Shown here one piece after another: positions 10,068-22,030 of a stretch of DNA of 64,000 bases. Location of the stretch: contig CM065817.1 of assembly GCA_033398695.1 (NCBI GenBank), positions 64,902,001 through 64,966,000 of the forward strand, written 5' to 3'. This DNA is from Orobanche coerulescens. Its lineage: Eukaryota > Streptophyta > Magnoliopsida > Lamiales > Orobanchaceae. The notes beneath the pieces are model-generated. The model did no database searches, was not told the DNA's origin, and worked only from the letters and a program-made list of their open reading frames with translations. The translations under genes were made by a program, and so were the position numbers. Within the stretch, counting starts at the first letter, position 1, and each line of letters opens with the position of its first letter.

Positions 10068-11054
10068 GTGTTGTTTCAGCGTAAATCGTTCATTTCCTCC
10101 CCCTTCTTCAACCGTGCGCGAGAGAGAGACTTGAGAGGGAGAGTTCCTCCATCTATCACTTACTTGTGTAAATTTCTTCATTCCTTTTCGATCGGGTGGC
10201 TCGGATTGCGGATCTAACCCGTGGTTTTTGGATTTGAATTCTTGATTCATCAAGAGGTAAGAATTCCTTTAACCCTACCTTTTTGGATAATTGGGGATTT
10301 TGGGGTTTTGTCCGATTCTTTCCGTTTTGTTGATGGATTCTTGATGAATATGATTAATCTTGTTGATATCATTAGTTTTCCTACGGATTCATGGTATATC
10401 TTCATAGTTTTACGGAATCGAGAGGGTTTGGTTGTGGTCCGCCCTCGTTGTTATTTTTGTGCGAATATACATGAATCGTAGGCGGGTTTCCGGGTGTATT
10501 CCATTTCCGTAATCGTTTAGAAGTGGTTGTGATTGTGCTATTCGAATGGTTAGGTTCATTTTAGTGGTTTCCTCGCTGTCGTGCTTGATTATCGCGTTAC
10601 TTTCTTTGTCGTCTTCCTTTTCGTTAGCATCGGGCGTTAGAAGCTTCCCGGTTGAGCCGTATCCGTTCGTGGTTCCGTGCTCGTGGTATCGAGGCAAGTA
10701 CCTTGTCCATACTATTCTTGTTTTATGGATATGATAATTGGTGATCGTATTTATATGTTTGTTTGATTGTTTGAAAGCAGCTTTCAAAAGAATCGGTTTA
10801 GCCTTGTTAAAGGCTTGCTTTCAAAACGCGTGTGTTTTGTGAATGTTGTGTCTTGTATATGACTATGTGAATCCTATGGATATATTTTGTGTTGATGATG
10901 CACTTGGCATTTGCGTGTGGACGTATACTATTTCATTTCGGTGCGTTGTGGTTTGACGTGGTGTTTTGCTAAGTGTTTGATGCCTCTGAGTGAATTGTTT
11001 GGATATCTTTGTTGCATTGTGTTATTTGTGTGAATGTGTGGATATGGTTGAAGG

Positions 11055-11209
11055 TCTACGGTGGCACATGGCATGTGATCATGTGGCGAGGATGCAACAA
11101 GTGATTGATCCAACCGTGAGAGCTCGAGATAATCTACGGTGGCACATGGCATGTGATCATGTGGCGAGGATGCAACAAGCGATTGATCCAACCGTGAGAT
11201 GTGTGTGAT
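11055..11209 (+). repeat. Tandem duplication, two 78-bp units, in LARD LTR
   Basis: The unit begins TCTACGGTGGCACATGGC and contains ATGTGATCATGTGGC and GATTGATCCAACCGTGAG; copies start at 11055 and 11133. The same two-unit structure recurs with the same period at 16457/16535, 42043/42121, in the 47300-47450 region, and inverted near 27302-27455. Confidence 0.92.
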
Positions 11210-12052
11210 TTGTTTCGCTAGCCGGCTCGGGAGGGTCCTTCGAGGCCTCGAGTGGGATGTCGGTGGTATCGTCCGGTCTGGCGATGCGCGTGCGTGATTA
11301 TGTTTCGTTGATTTTACGTCCGTTGAGGACACGTGATGTTGGGCTTTGACCACCGTAAATTGTTGGTGATTTCCTATTTGCGAAAACAAACGTTTGGTGT
11401 GACCTATCGATCTTTTGGAAAGAGAAGGATTTTATAATCCTAAATTGTTTTCTATTAAAACTCTCGATGGCATTTTAAAGCTGTTTTGTAAATTGTTTCC
11501 CTTATTTGCGATCTTTCGGTTTTGGAAATGTTTACCCAAACTCTTGCCTCGGGAAGTACTTTTCTTTACGTTTGGATCTTTGAGGATTCTGATTATTATT
11601 GTTCTTGGAACTTGTATTGTATGGCTCGTATTTTGCACTTGTACTTGCACTAGCAAAAGCGGTGGAGTTTTGCTAACCCCAGTATTCGGGGTGGATGTCT
11701 ATTTTGCATTCGGGTTTTGGAGCATAGCACGAGTCGGCACGAAGGATGATGAAAGATGAACGATACTAATCACACGAGGTTCCGTTGATGTCGTATTGGT
11801 CCGATTGTATTTTCTTTTTCGGCTGCGGTATCCTTTCCCGTTGTACGGGAGTTTATTTTATTTTGACCCCTGCGTGGGTATGTGTTTGGGAATGAGTTGT
11901 ATGTTATTATTGAAAGACCAAGTCGGTCTCTTGAGTCATTTTAGCCTTAAAGGCGATGTTTAGATGTTTGATTTTAGTTATCGGCTGGTAGATCCTCGAG
12001 GAGAGGGTCTACGGCGTGTAATATCCACGAGTGGATTGGGGTGTTACATAAA

Positions 12053-12064
12053 TGGTATCGAGCT
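12053..12064 (+). other. Primer-binding site, first LARD
   Basis: TGGTATCGAGCT begins 4 bases after the LTR end. It resembles the plant initiator tRNA-Met site TGGTATCAGAGC with a one-base deletion. The second LARD has a matching site at 43041. Confidence 0.75.
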
Positions 12065-14659
12065 TAGGTTGTGGAAACCTAGGCCGTCGGGTCGATGGTG
12101 CCTATCGAGTTTTTGTCTCGTCGGATTTTATCCGATCGAGTCGTGTCGCGACGCGTCGTCCGAGTTTGTTGGTCGTGATTAGTATCGTGGGCGATCATCA
12201 TCTTCGTGCGACCTGTGGCCGTAAGTCTCCCTTCTTTGTGTTGTGCCTCGTGTGACACGAGCTATATTTTTCATGATTATTTATTAAGTGACGGAGTCCT
12301 TTTATGGATTTTGATTTTTGATACGTGACTATTTGACTCTCATATTTCTTTCATGTGAGGAGTAGTTCTTTGGATTGTGCATGTTGGGTGTATTTCCTTT
12401 TCCATTGAGTGAGTTCCTTTGTAATAGCTTTCGGTATTTTACCGATGAATTTTTATTTCAAAACCGATTCTTTTAACGAGTTGTTGGCCTTGACCGTTTG
12501 ACGGTAGTTGGGTGTTTTCAAGTGATTTTGTGAGTTTTGATAAGTACTACCGTCATCGACCTTTTTGGGCATTTTTGTAATTGGTTTTTAGCACGGTGGG
12601 TTCGGTGCGGGACCCACGGCGCTATAATGTTCCATGTATTTACTCAAATCTTTGGGCATTGTAGCCCATTGTATTATCTTTGAAAACCTTGAGTATCTTA
12701 GAAAATAAAATTCGAGACGTACTTTAAATGATTGTATTTTCAAGGCGCCTACTAGCGCAACTATCTCTGCTTCAAAATTTTTCTACCTCGAGGACCAAAA
12801 TGTTTTGAGATATTTTCGATGTTTAGAAACATTTATACTTAGACCCGAGTCGGATATTCTCAAAGTTTTTCACTAAAAGAAAGGTGTCCTCATTTTAGTT
12901 TAAACGCAAGATGAATTACGAGTCTCGAAAATGATGTTTGTTTAACTTTTTGTAAATGATACTCAAGATCAACCGGTGTTTCCAAACTGTTTTCAAAAGG
13001 TGGTTCTCGTTTTAAAACCTATCATTCTGTTTGCGGACCGGAAATGCGTGTATGGTTTTCGAACTTTCGTTGCGGTGTCAACCCGAATTGTGATTGAATT
13101 GGTGGCGTGAGCGTCGAGTCGGTCGCCACGCATATGTTTTGTTGGCCCTGCGTGAGAGGTGTGGTAGTGTTTACGGTTTATCGCCTCGTGGTGATTGCGT
13201 ATTGTCGCACTAGTGTGGGTTGTTAAAGCCTGGATTTTTTTTTTTTTTACGTTGTACACATGGGTGATTGTTTCATGATGTTTGTGATTGTGTGATGGCT
13301 GTCGTTCGGGATGTTGTAATCTTCGAATGATGCCGTTGTTGTTGTGATTTTTGTATGCGTTGATGTGTTATCTTTGAGTTGGCATCTCGGTATGTTGTTT
13401 TGCGGTGTTTTGATCCATTGTATCGAGCATTTATATTTTCGGTATGCCGAGCCGAGGCGTTTCAATCGTGAGGTGCCGGGGCATGCACGTGTAAATTGTC
13501 TTTCGTCGATGACACATTTCAAGTGTGGACTCGAGGGCACCAATCGATTTTGTGAATTGGCTACCGAGACTTTAGTAGTTCGCGCTTCAGACAGATATCG
13601 AATCGGCTTTGAGAGGCCTTTGAAGGATGTTTCATCGGTTGCTTGTTGTGTCGTCACCTTCCTTTATAAGAGGTCGAATGTAGTACCCGTGTTGTTTTTA
13701 GACTTACGTATTTTCTCTTTCTCGATCTGTCGATTCGCTCGTGATCGTTGGTACTTTATGAACTTGTTCTATATTTCGGTTTCATCGTCCGAGCAGTGTG
13801 ATCTTGTTGTGGGTCGATCGGTTATCGATGTTACTTTTCGGGTTCGATTCGATTCTTGTGAACTTTGTTTGGGAGTGACATCATCTGGTTCTACTAGTTC
13901 TTTTATTCGAAGTGGATCGGCTTTGGAACTCTTGTGTTTTCGACTGGTCGACTCATTTATGTTCGTTGACATTTGAGCTTGTCTGCTCCTTGCTTTTGTT
14001 GATCGAACGAGTGTGGTGTTATTTCGAATAACTCGTTGTCGTTGTGACTTTTCAATCGCTATTCCCTTTCTGCGGATCTTGGCAATGCATGTCTTGTAGT
14101 TCTCACCGGATCATCACGGGAGTTGTTGTTTGAACTTTATTGATCTTTGAGATTCGAAAATGATTCTTCGACCTTTGTTGTCTCGATCGTTGTGGTTTTA
14201 TCGTTTGATTGTTCGGTTTATATTGAACTAGTTAAGTGATTGGCGAACATTCGGGCTCCTTCGTAATTCCCTTGATTCGGGAAATTAGTTTCGTTTTGAT
14301 CTTCCGGCCCTTATGCGTTGTGATTTCGTGTTTGTTGTGCGGTTGAGTCGCGTTTTGATTGGTGTTCCGTTTGGTTGGTGAATCATATTGATTTTAGTTC
14401 GTTTTGATTTGTGATTGTCGGATAATTGACTTGGCTATATTATCCGTTTGATGACGTTTGTCACTTGTTGTTTTTTTTATATCCCTAACGGCGACGTTGT
14501 GTTGGTCGCCGTGGAGCGTGTTTTCTCGCCGTTTACTACTTTGCTTTGTTTGTAACATTTCGCCGTTGGGCGTTAGTTACGCATTCTTGTGTATCTCGTT
14601 GAGTTTTCTGGGAATATTTCTTCTCCCTACTAGATTTAAGTTTCGGTACGAAACTTCTA

Positions 14660-14674
14660 TTAAGGAGGGTAGAA
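14660..14674 (+). other. Polypurine tract, first LARD
   Basis: TTAAGGAGGGTAGAA lies directly before the 3' LTR start TGTAATATCC at 14675. The second LARD carries the same tract at 45801-45817. Confidence 0.85.
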
Positions 14675-17452
14675 TGTAATATCCGCAATTTTCGATTTAC
14701 TTTAATTTCTTTTTTTTCGGCGGAAGTCTGTTTTGACGACTCGATCATGTCCGTTTCGTCATTCTGAGATTGATTAATTATAAACTTATTGACATCATAG
14801 TTCGTTTCGGTGTCGTTTCGTTGAGTTCTGTGCTTTTTAGCGACTTTTCGCACTTGAGTTCGATTCTTGCGAATCTCGACCGAAGCTAACATTTGAGTTT
14901 CCCGCAAGTCCGTTTAACTTTGTTAGACGTGTTGTGAACTTCGGTTTGGTTATTCGATCACGTATCGTGATTTTCGGGCATTTGGGCCATTTTCGTAATT
15001 TCCCAAAGTTTGGGGTAATTACCTTCCGTTGTCGAATTTCGAGCCTTCGGGTGGTCGGAATTGTGTGTCCTACTAGCTCTTAGATTCGTCTTTGTGAGTA
15101 CTTCGTAACCATATCTTCGGTTCGTATTCGTGTTCGGGTTTCGGTGTCGTTTTGTTGAATTCGGGATTACTAAACGACTTTTCTAAGTATGAGTTCGTCT
15201 TTGTTAGATCACCATTAATTTTTGGTGACTCCAAAAATTATAAATCTTTCCAATATTATAGAATATCGAGTTAGCTTTCCAATGGTTCAAAGCGGTGAGT
15301 CAATCGAGTCCGGACGAGAGAGTTATGGTCGTTTTGATTTTGGCCGAGCACTTCCAGAGCCTTTCGGCCGATAGGGGGTCGATAGACTCTCGCCTACATT
15401 CAAGATGGCTATCGGTTGGGCCTATCGGCCGATAGGCCGGCCGATAGGTCTCGTGTTACACTATAAATGTGTTGTTTCAGCGTAAATCGTTCATTTCCTC
15501 CCCCTTCTTCAACCGTGCGCGAGAGAGAGAGACTTGAGAGGGAGAGTTCCTCCATCTATCACTTACTTGTGTAAATTTCTTCATTCCTTTTCGATCGGGT
15601 GGCTCGGATTGCGGATCTAACCCGTGGTTTTTGGATTTGAATTCTTGATTCATCAAGAGGTAAGAATTCCTTTAACCCTACCTTTTTGGATAATTGGGGA
15701 TTTTGGGGTTTTGTCCGATTCTTTCCGTTTTGTTGATGGATTCTTGATGAATATGATTAATCTTGTTGATATCATTAGTTTTCCTACGGATTCATGGTAT
15801 ATCTTCATAGTTTTACGGAATCGAGAGGGTTTGGTTGTGGTCCGCCCTCGTTGTTATTTTTGTGCGAATATACATGAATCGTAGGCGGGTTTCCGGGTGT
15901 ATTCCATTTCCGTAATCGTTTAGAAGTGGTTGTGATTGTGCTATTCGAATCGTTAGGTTCATTTTCGCGGTTCCTCGCGGTCGTGCTTGATTCTCCCGTT
16001 CCGTTCATTGTCGTCTTCCTTTTCGTTAGCATCGGGCGTTCGAAGCTTCCCGGTTGAGCCGTATCCGTTCGTGGTTCCGTGCTCGTGGTATCGAGGCAAG
16101 TACCTTGTCCATACTATTCTTGTTTTATGGATATGATAATTGGTGATCGTATTTATATGTTTGTTTGATTGTTTGAAACGAGCTTTCAAAAGAATCGGTT
16201 TAGCCTTGTTAAAGGCTTGCTTTCAAAACGCGTGTGTTTTGTGAATGTTGTGTCTTGTATATGACTATGTGAATCCTATGGATATATTTTGTGTTGATGA
16301 TGCACTTGGCATTTGCGTGTGGACGTATACTATTTCATTTCGGTGCGTTGTGGTTTGACGTGGTGTTTTGCTAAGTGTTTGATGCCTCTAAGTGAATTGT
16401 TTGGATATCTTTGTTGCATTGTGTTATTTGTGTGAATGTGTGGATATGGTTGAAGGTCTACGGTGGCACATGGCATGTGATCATGTGGCCAGGATGCAAC
16501 AAGTGATTGATCCAACCGTGAGAGCCTGAGATAATCTACGGTGGCACATGGCATGTGATCATGTGGCCAGGATGCAACAAGCGATTGATCCAACCGTGAG
16601 ATGTGTGTGATTTGTTTCGCTAGCCAGCTCGGGAGGGTCCTTCGAGGCCTCGAGTGGGATGTCGGTGGTATCGTCCCGGTCCTAGGCGACGTGCGTGATT
16701 ATGTTTCGTTGATTTTACGTCCGTTGAGGACACGTGATGTTGGGCTTTGACCCTGTAAATTGTTGGTGATTTCCTATTTGCGAAAACAAACGTTTGGGCT
16801 GTGACCCTATCGATCTTTTGGAAAGAGAAGGATTTTATAATCCTAAATTGTTTTCTATTAAAACTCTCGATGGCATTTTAAACTGTTTTGTAAATTGTTT
16901 CCCTTATTTGCGATCTTTCGGTTTTGGAAATGTTTACCCAAACTCTTGCCTCGGGAAGTACTTTTCTTTACGTTTGGATCTTTGAGGATTCCTGATTATT
17001 ATTGTTCTTGGAACTTGTATTGTATGGCTCGTATTTTGCACTTGTACTTGCACTAGCAAAACAGTGGAGTTTTTCTAACCCCAGTATTCGGGGTGGATGT
17101 CTATTTTGCATTCGTGTTTTGGAGCATAGCACGGTCGGCACGAAGGATGATGAAAGATGAACGATACTAATCACACGAGGTTCCGTTGATGTCGTATTGG
17201 TCCAGTTGTATTTTCTTTTTCCGCTGCGGTATCCTTTCCCCGTTGTACGGGAGTTTATTTTATTTTGACCCCTGCGTGGGTATGTGTTTGGGAATGAGTT
17301 GTATGTTATTATTGAAAGACCAAGTCGGTCTACTGAGTCATTTTAGCCTTAAAGGCGATGTTTAGATGTTTGATTTTAGTTATCAGCCTGGTAGATCCTC
17401 GAGGAGAGGGTCTACGGCGTGTAATATCCCTGAGTGGATTGGGGGTGTTACA
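14675..17452 (+). repeat. 3' LTR of the first LARD (2778 bp)
   Basis: Near-identical to 9269-12048, with scattered substitutions and small indels, so insertion was fairly recent. It holds the same palindromes (15363-15450), TATA (15462), donor-like site, 78-bp duplication (16457-16611) and hairpin (17079-17093). It ends GGGGGTGTTACA at 17452, followed by the TSD GGGGT. Confidence 0.92.
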
Positions 17453-18738
17453 GGGGTCAGTTACACAGAACAACAATCCTCAAGGGTTGAAAATACACAA
17501 TCATGATTATATCTGAAGTTATGAAATATCCTGTCGAAACATACGCAATCAAACATGCTATATGAATCAACTAACAGTACGGCTCAAAGGGTGGTACCAC
17601 ACTACGCCCGGGATGGAAATGTGTCCGTGCACAAGCCACCAACGAGTATCGATCGAATACACGTGTGGTCTTGTACCTAATCAGTCTCACGAGACAATAT
17701 GACTCGTGTGCACAGTCCAATGTGAGGCCAACAACCAACACACGACTTAAACGTGCCCGACATGAAAATCCAACAGATACCAACCGGCACGCCAATATGA
17801 CCCGGAATGCCACGATATAACAAAAGTGACATCGAAAATGAATAATGACTCACCGAGGTGGAATGGTAGTGAAATAAATGACAGCTCAATGAAATGATTG
17901 GAACCGTCGTTCTTTATGACTGAAGTGATTAATTGACAATAACAAGTTTGATACGGTTAATACACTGATGAAGGAGTTATGATTATGAATGAACAACAAC
18001 AAAAGGGATGAATATCCTTTTAACCGAGTAAGAATTAACTTACACAATACCGATGACAATTATCCTTCCACGAACAAATGTCCTAAATGCGATGTCGGTC
18101 GCTCGAACAACCTTGAATAACACAAATACCAACAATTCGTTCAACATACGTATCAAACACGATTATAACGAACTCAACACGCCAATACGACTAAACCAAG
18201 TCCATTGAGGCATTAAATCAAACACGTTGCGGCCAAACTCCGATTGTTTACAATCAAACCTCAATATACCAATATCAAATCCCCCAAGAAGTGTTTCAAA
18301 CCAACAAACATCTTACAAATGATCAATAATCCAAAATGAATATCCGAAAACGTGATTATAACGACAATTAATCGAAAACCCCCAATTTCAACTCGATATT
18401 CAAAGTGTTCTTAAATAATCCCTCAATAATCCAATGAATCCTTATACAAACTCATAATCATATACATATCCCTTCATATAACATGATTATAACGTCCAAA
18501 ACATCATATCTCAACGTAAAATCGAAATCCAAGGTGTTGAAGAAATTACCTCTTGAAGATCCAACCACTTCGATCCGATGAACACGAGTTAAAATGAGTA
18601 TCCAAGCTTTCCAAATGAATGAAGATGATGAAAATTACACACTCAAATGATTGATGATAGCAAAATCTCTCCCTCAACCCTTTCTCTCGGATAAAAGAAG
18701 AAAAGGAATGAAAATGAGGAAAAATGTCCCGGCCGAGT

Positions 18739-18747
18739 CCTTATATA
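18739..18747 (-). promoter_or_regulatory. Predicted Tekay LTR TATA box
   Basis: TATATAAGG on the minus strand, 11 bases downstream of the last palindrome; the partner LTR has the same site at 25970-25978. A splice-donor-like site lies about 190 bases downstream. Confidence 0.62.
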
Positions 18748-18757
18748 CTGCCGGAAG

Positions 18758-19328
18758 TTACGGCCGTAACTCGGCCCTCTTACGGCCGTAACATTCCAAG
18801 TCAACGGCCTTACGGCCGTAACCGGCCATCTCGTACGGCCGTAACTCGGCTTCGTCCGAAAGCCTGCCGACAGACTTATGGCCGTAACCGCTCCTGAGTT
18901 ACGGGCGTAACCCTCCTTCGTCAAAAACATCCGCCGACATCCTTACGGCCGTACCCGCGCACCTTACGGCCGTAACTCGGATGATACGGCCGCATCCGGC
19001 CAAACTTACGGGCGTAACCCGCCTTCGTCAAAAATGACCGGGCATCCTGCCTGCAGCGTACGGCCGTATCCGGCCAAGCCTTACGGCCGTACCTGCCTCG
19101 ACTTACGGCCGTATGCCGCAACCCTTACGGTCGTAAGTCACCCTTGGTCGACAACACCTAAAATTTACGAACACCACTTATGGCCGTATCCAACCTTCCT
19201 TACGGCCGTAACTCGCCTTCGGCCAAAATGCCTGGGCAGCCTGCTGGACCACGTACGGCCGTAACCGGCCAGCCTTACGGCCGTACCCGCTGAACTTACG
19301 GCCGTATCCCGGAACCTTACGGCCGTAA
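18758..19328. repeat. Array of TTACGGCCGTAA palindromes in Tekay LTR
   Basis: About 20 copies of the 12-base palindrome TTACGGCCGTAA or close variants (ACGGGCGTAA, ACGGCCGTAC) lie in 570 bases. They are separated by non-identical spacers with phrases such as CTCGGCTTCGTCC. The array gives spurious open frames on both strands rich in Tyr-Gly-Arg. The partner LTR carries it at 25989-26440 and 28879-29002. Confidence 0.93.
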
Positions 19329-19678
19329 CTCGATGCTGGCCAAGATGAATAAAACCGATAATTCTGATTCCTCGCTACGACTGATGAATGATCCGACATA
19401 CCATACGAATGTGAAAGTGAACAAGTCTAACACGAGCCAAAGATGATACTCCCAGTACAAGGCTATCAATCCCAATAAAAATGATAATACTCCCGTCTCG
19501 ATCTATACAGAGATGAAAAGACGATCGATAACTGATATACGATTACAACATGTCAACAGTGAACGCAAATGAATGATTCATGAATGATGAGTGATTATTA
19601 ATGAGTGAAAATTACTGAGTGACAATTACAGACTGATAATTACTGAATGAAAATGAATGAATTACAACCGGTATTACA

Positions 19679-19692
19679 TACTCCCCCCCTTA
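19679..19692 (-). other. Polypurine tract of the minus-strand Tekay element
   Basis: On the minus strand this reads TAAGGGGGGGAGTA directly before the LTR start TGTAATACC. It is a clean purine tract, better kept than that of the left Tekay element. Confidence 0.85.
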
Positions 19693-19713
19693 AAAAGAGT
19701 TTCGTCCCCGAAA

Positions 19714-20720
19714 CTAAGGGTCAAACAACTCGGGATAACTCTCCCGCATACTCTCCTCGGTTTCCCAAGTGGCCTCTTCGACTCCGTGTCTGGACCACTG
19801 AATCTTGACCAAAGGGATCGTCTTGTTCCTCAACTGTTTGATTCGCCGCTCCAACACTCGTACAGGACGCTCCTCGTATGAATGATCATCCGCGATCTCG
19901 ATTTCATCGAACTGAAGTATGTGACTCGGGTCGGCAACATACTTACGCAACTGAGAGACGTGAAACACATTATGAATTCGGCTCAATGCCGGAGGTAAAG
20001 CCAATCGATAAGCTAACTCGCCTACTCGATCCAAAATTTCAAACGGTCCAATGAATCTCGGACTCAACTTCCCCCGTTATACGAAACGGAAAATACCTCG
20101 ACTCGGGGATACCTTGACCAAAACGTGGTCACCCATCTCGAACTCTAGTGGTCGACGATTATCTGCATATAATTTACGCCGACTCGAGCAACAACAGACG
20201 ACTCCTGATCAAAGCTACCTTCTCCCGGGTAGCTATAAGTATATCGGGCTCGGTGCCGATTGACTCTGATGGGTCGTCCCAACACAAGGGAGATCGACAA
20301 CGACGACCGTACCAGGCCTCGTAAGGTGTTACCTTCATCGCAGCATGCCAACTAAACTGTACGTGGACTCAAACAACAGTAATTGGGCTTCCCAATCGTC
20401 TACTAATCGAGGACGCATGCCCTCAACATGTCCTCCAATGTCTGTATAGTCCTCTCTGATTGTCCGTCGGACTGAGGATGAAAGGCGGTACTGAGATTGA
20501 GCTGAGTTCCCATAGCACGATGAACTGATTTCCAAAAAATGAGACACAAATCGTCCGTCACGATCGGAAACGATACTCTTAGGAGTACCGTGCAATCTCA
20601 CTATCCCTTGGATGAACAGCTGGGCAAGTCTCTCGGGACCCCACGTATCCTTAATCTCAAGGAAATGAGCTGACTTAGTTAAGCGGTCCACGATCAACCA
20701 AATCGTATTCATGCCACGAC
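19714..20720 (-). pseudogene. Tekay integrase core and chromodomain, deleted and frameshifted
   Basis: Read from 20720 down: the core begins abruptly at [18 protein letters not shown] right after RNase H codons, so the zinc-binding HHCC part and the first catalytic Asp are missing. D2 is present in [12 protein letters not shown] one-base gain in a T run near 20526 then shifts the frame; the DGQSERT motif with the catalytic Glu is still readable in the other frame. The C-terminal domain and chromodomain ([44 protein letters not shown] in part) are open from 20067 to the stop at 19714. The deletion leaves the reading frame open across the join near 20720. Confidence 0.88.
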
Positions 20721-22030
20721 GACTCGAGGCATCGGCAACCACGTTTGCCTTACCCGGGTGGCACAGGATCCCGATATCATAATCTTTGATTAGTTCCCAC
20801 CACCGCCTCTGTCGCATGTTTAACTCCTTCTGAGTAAATATATACTTCAAACTCTTATGATCGGTGAATAACTGACAGGTGACGCCATAAAGGTAATGAC
20901 GCCAAATTCCCAATGCGAAAACCACGGCTGCTAGCTCCAGGTCGTGGGTCGGATAATTAACCTCGTAAGGTCTTAATTATCGTGAAGCATAAGCAATAAC
21001 CTTCCCATTCTGCATGAGTACACACCCGAGACCCTGTCCGGACGCATCACTATAAACCATAAATCCCTCCGTCCCTTGCGGCAAGGAAAGTACAGGTGCT
21101 GACATTGACCGGCTCTTGAGTTCCTCAAAACTCCGTTGGCACGCGTTGGACCACGTGCATTTCTTATCCTTTCGCAAAAGGTTCGTCAATGGTTGAGCGA
21201 TTTTAGAAAATCCTTCCACAAACCGCCGATAATAACCCGCTAATCCGAGAAAACTTAGGATTTCCTTAACATTCTTCGGAGGTAACCAGTCTCGGATAGC
21301 CTCCGTCTTCTTAGGGTCGACACGAACTCCGTCTGATGAAATTGCATGTCCGAGAAAAGTCACTTCGGACATCCAGAACTCACATTTGGAAAACTTTCCA
21401 TAAAGTTGTTCTCGTCTCAACACGTCGAGAACCTGATGAAGATGAACCTCGTGTTCCTCTCGGCTACGAGAATAAATCAAAATGTCATCGATGAAGACAA
21501 CAACAAACTGATCTAAAAAGTCGATGAAAACCCGATTCATTAACTCCATGAATACCGCAGGTGCATTAGTTAGCCCGAACGGCATAACTACGAACTCATA
21601 ATGACCATAGCGTGTTCGAAACGCCGTCCTCGCGATATCCGACTCTCGAAACCGCAACTGGTGATATCCAGATCTTAAGTCGATCCTGGAAAATACTGAA
21701 GCTCCCTGAAGTTGATCTACAAGATCATCAATACGGGGTAAGGGGTACTAATCTTGATCATCACCCTGTTCAACTCTTGATAATTAATACACACACGAGA
21801 CGAGCCATCCTTCTCCTTGACAGATCACACTGGTGCTCCTCTCGGGGATGCAATCGGTCGGAGATAACCTTTCTCGAACTATTCCTCAAGTTGAATCTTC
21901 AACTCCTGCATTCTGGTCGGGGCCATCCGATACGGTGCCTTCGATAAAGGGGACATACCGGCTCCAACTCACTCCTGAATTCCACTACTCTATGTGAAGG
22001 CAACCAGATAACTCGTCTGGAAATACATCG
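20721..22030 (-). pseudogene. Tekay reverse transcriptase and RNase H, interrupted
   Basis: RT starts near 22020 with VFPDELSG. Its first part, down to about 21660, is broken by stops and frame changes (MAPTRMQELK and KDGSSRVCI are still readable). From 21657 to 20977 the frame is open, with [21 protein letters not shown] and [12 protein letters not shown]. RNase H then shows [15 protein letters not shown] at 20979-20977 replaces Gln in the conserved YASRQL motif, the same codon that is lost in the left Tekay element. RNase H resumes to 20721 with [11 protein letters not shown]. Confidence 0.9.

Larger units (their letters stand above)
9269..12048 (+). repeat. 5' LTR of the first LARD (2780 bp)
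   Basis: Starts TGTAATATCCGC and ends GGGGTGTTACA. In order: a U3 start shared by all LARD LTRs here, CGGCCG palindromes (9955-10045), TATA box (10061), splice-donor-like AGAG|GTAAG (GT at 10257), a 78-bp tandem duplication (11055-11209), hairpin CCCCAGTATTCGGGG (11677-11691) and a terminal block with TTTTAGCCTTAAAGGC. The open 86-codon stretch near 10221 recurs in the 3' LTR only because the LTRs are copies, and has no known domain. Confidence 0.92.
12049..14674 (+). other. LARD internal region, non-coding
   Basis: No gag, protease, RT, RNase H or integrase motif is seen in any frame over 2626 bases. The longest open stretch (13344-13976) has no recognisable domain and is not kept in the second LARD. 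Much of the sequence is nonetheless shared with the interior of the LARD at 43037-45817. Examples are the GTATGCCGAGCCGAGGC block near 13442 and 44516, the GGCGACGTTGTGTTGGTC block near 14490, and the region before the PPT. Such conservation without coding suggests cis-acting RNA roles such as packaging (inference). Confidence 0.85.
9269..17452 (+). mobile_element. LARD (non-coding LTR retrotransposon), complete, TSD GGGGT
   Basis: Two near-identical LTRs of about 2.78 kb flank a 2626-bp internal region without gag or pol. The TSD GGGGT is exact (9264-9268 and 17453-17457). The LTR ends TGTAATATCC and GGTGTTACA, an initiator-tRNA-Met-like PBS and a PPT are all in place, so it could be reverse transcribed if proteins came from elsewhere. 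Ends, PBS and LTR layout match the Tekay elements in this window, which makes Tekay the likely helper (inference). The empty target can be seen in the partner LTR at about 24676-24720. Confidence 0.92.
17453..19678 (-). repeat. 3' LTR of the minus-strand Tekay element, main fragment
   Basis: Continues the LTR begun at 8887, beginning with the duplicated GGGGT, and matches the partner LTR from about 24686. It ends GGTATTACA at 19678. Read on the minus strand it starts at 19678 with U3, the CGGCCG palindrome array (19328-18758) and the TATA box (18747-18739). A splice-donor-like CAAGAG|GTAA (GT at 18549-18548) and AT-rich R/U5 follow. Confidence 0.9.

Noticed and set aside
10221..10481. 86-codon frame identical at 15624-15884
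   Set aside because: Identity comes from the two LTRs of one LARD; the frame starts in the leader and shows no domain.
12053..12064. tRNA-Met-like sequence as a possible tRNA gene
   Set aside because: Only the 12 bases complementary to a tRNA 3' end are present, directly after an LTR. They are primer-binding sites, as at 33971 and 43041.
13344..13976. Open frame of about 210 codons in the interior of the first LARD
   Set aside because: No known domain, composition follows the local T-rich, CG-rich DNA, and the matching part of the second LARD is broken into short pieces.
18643..19399. Open frames rich in Tyr-Gly-Arg on both strands
   Set aside because: They are translations of the TTACGGCCGTAA palindrome array in a Tekay LTR and recur only where the LTR is duplicated (25874-26510, 28849-29073).
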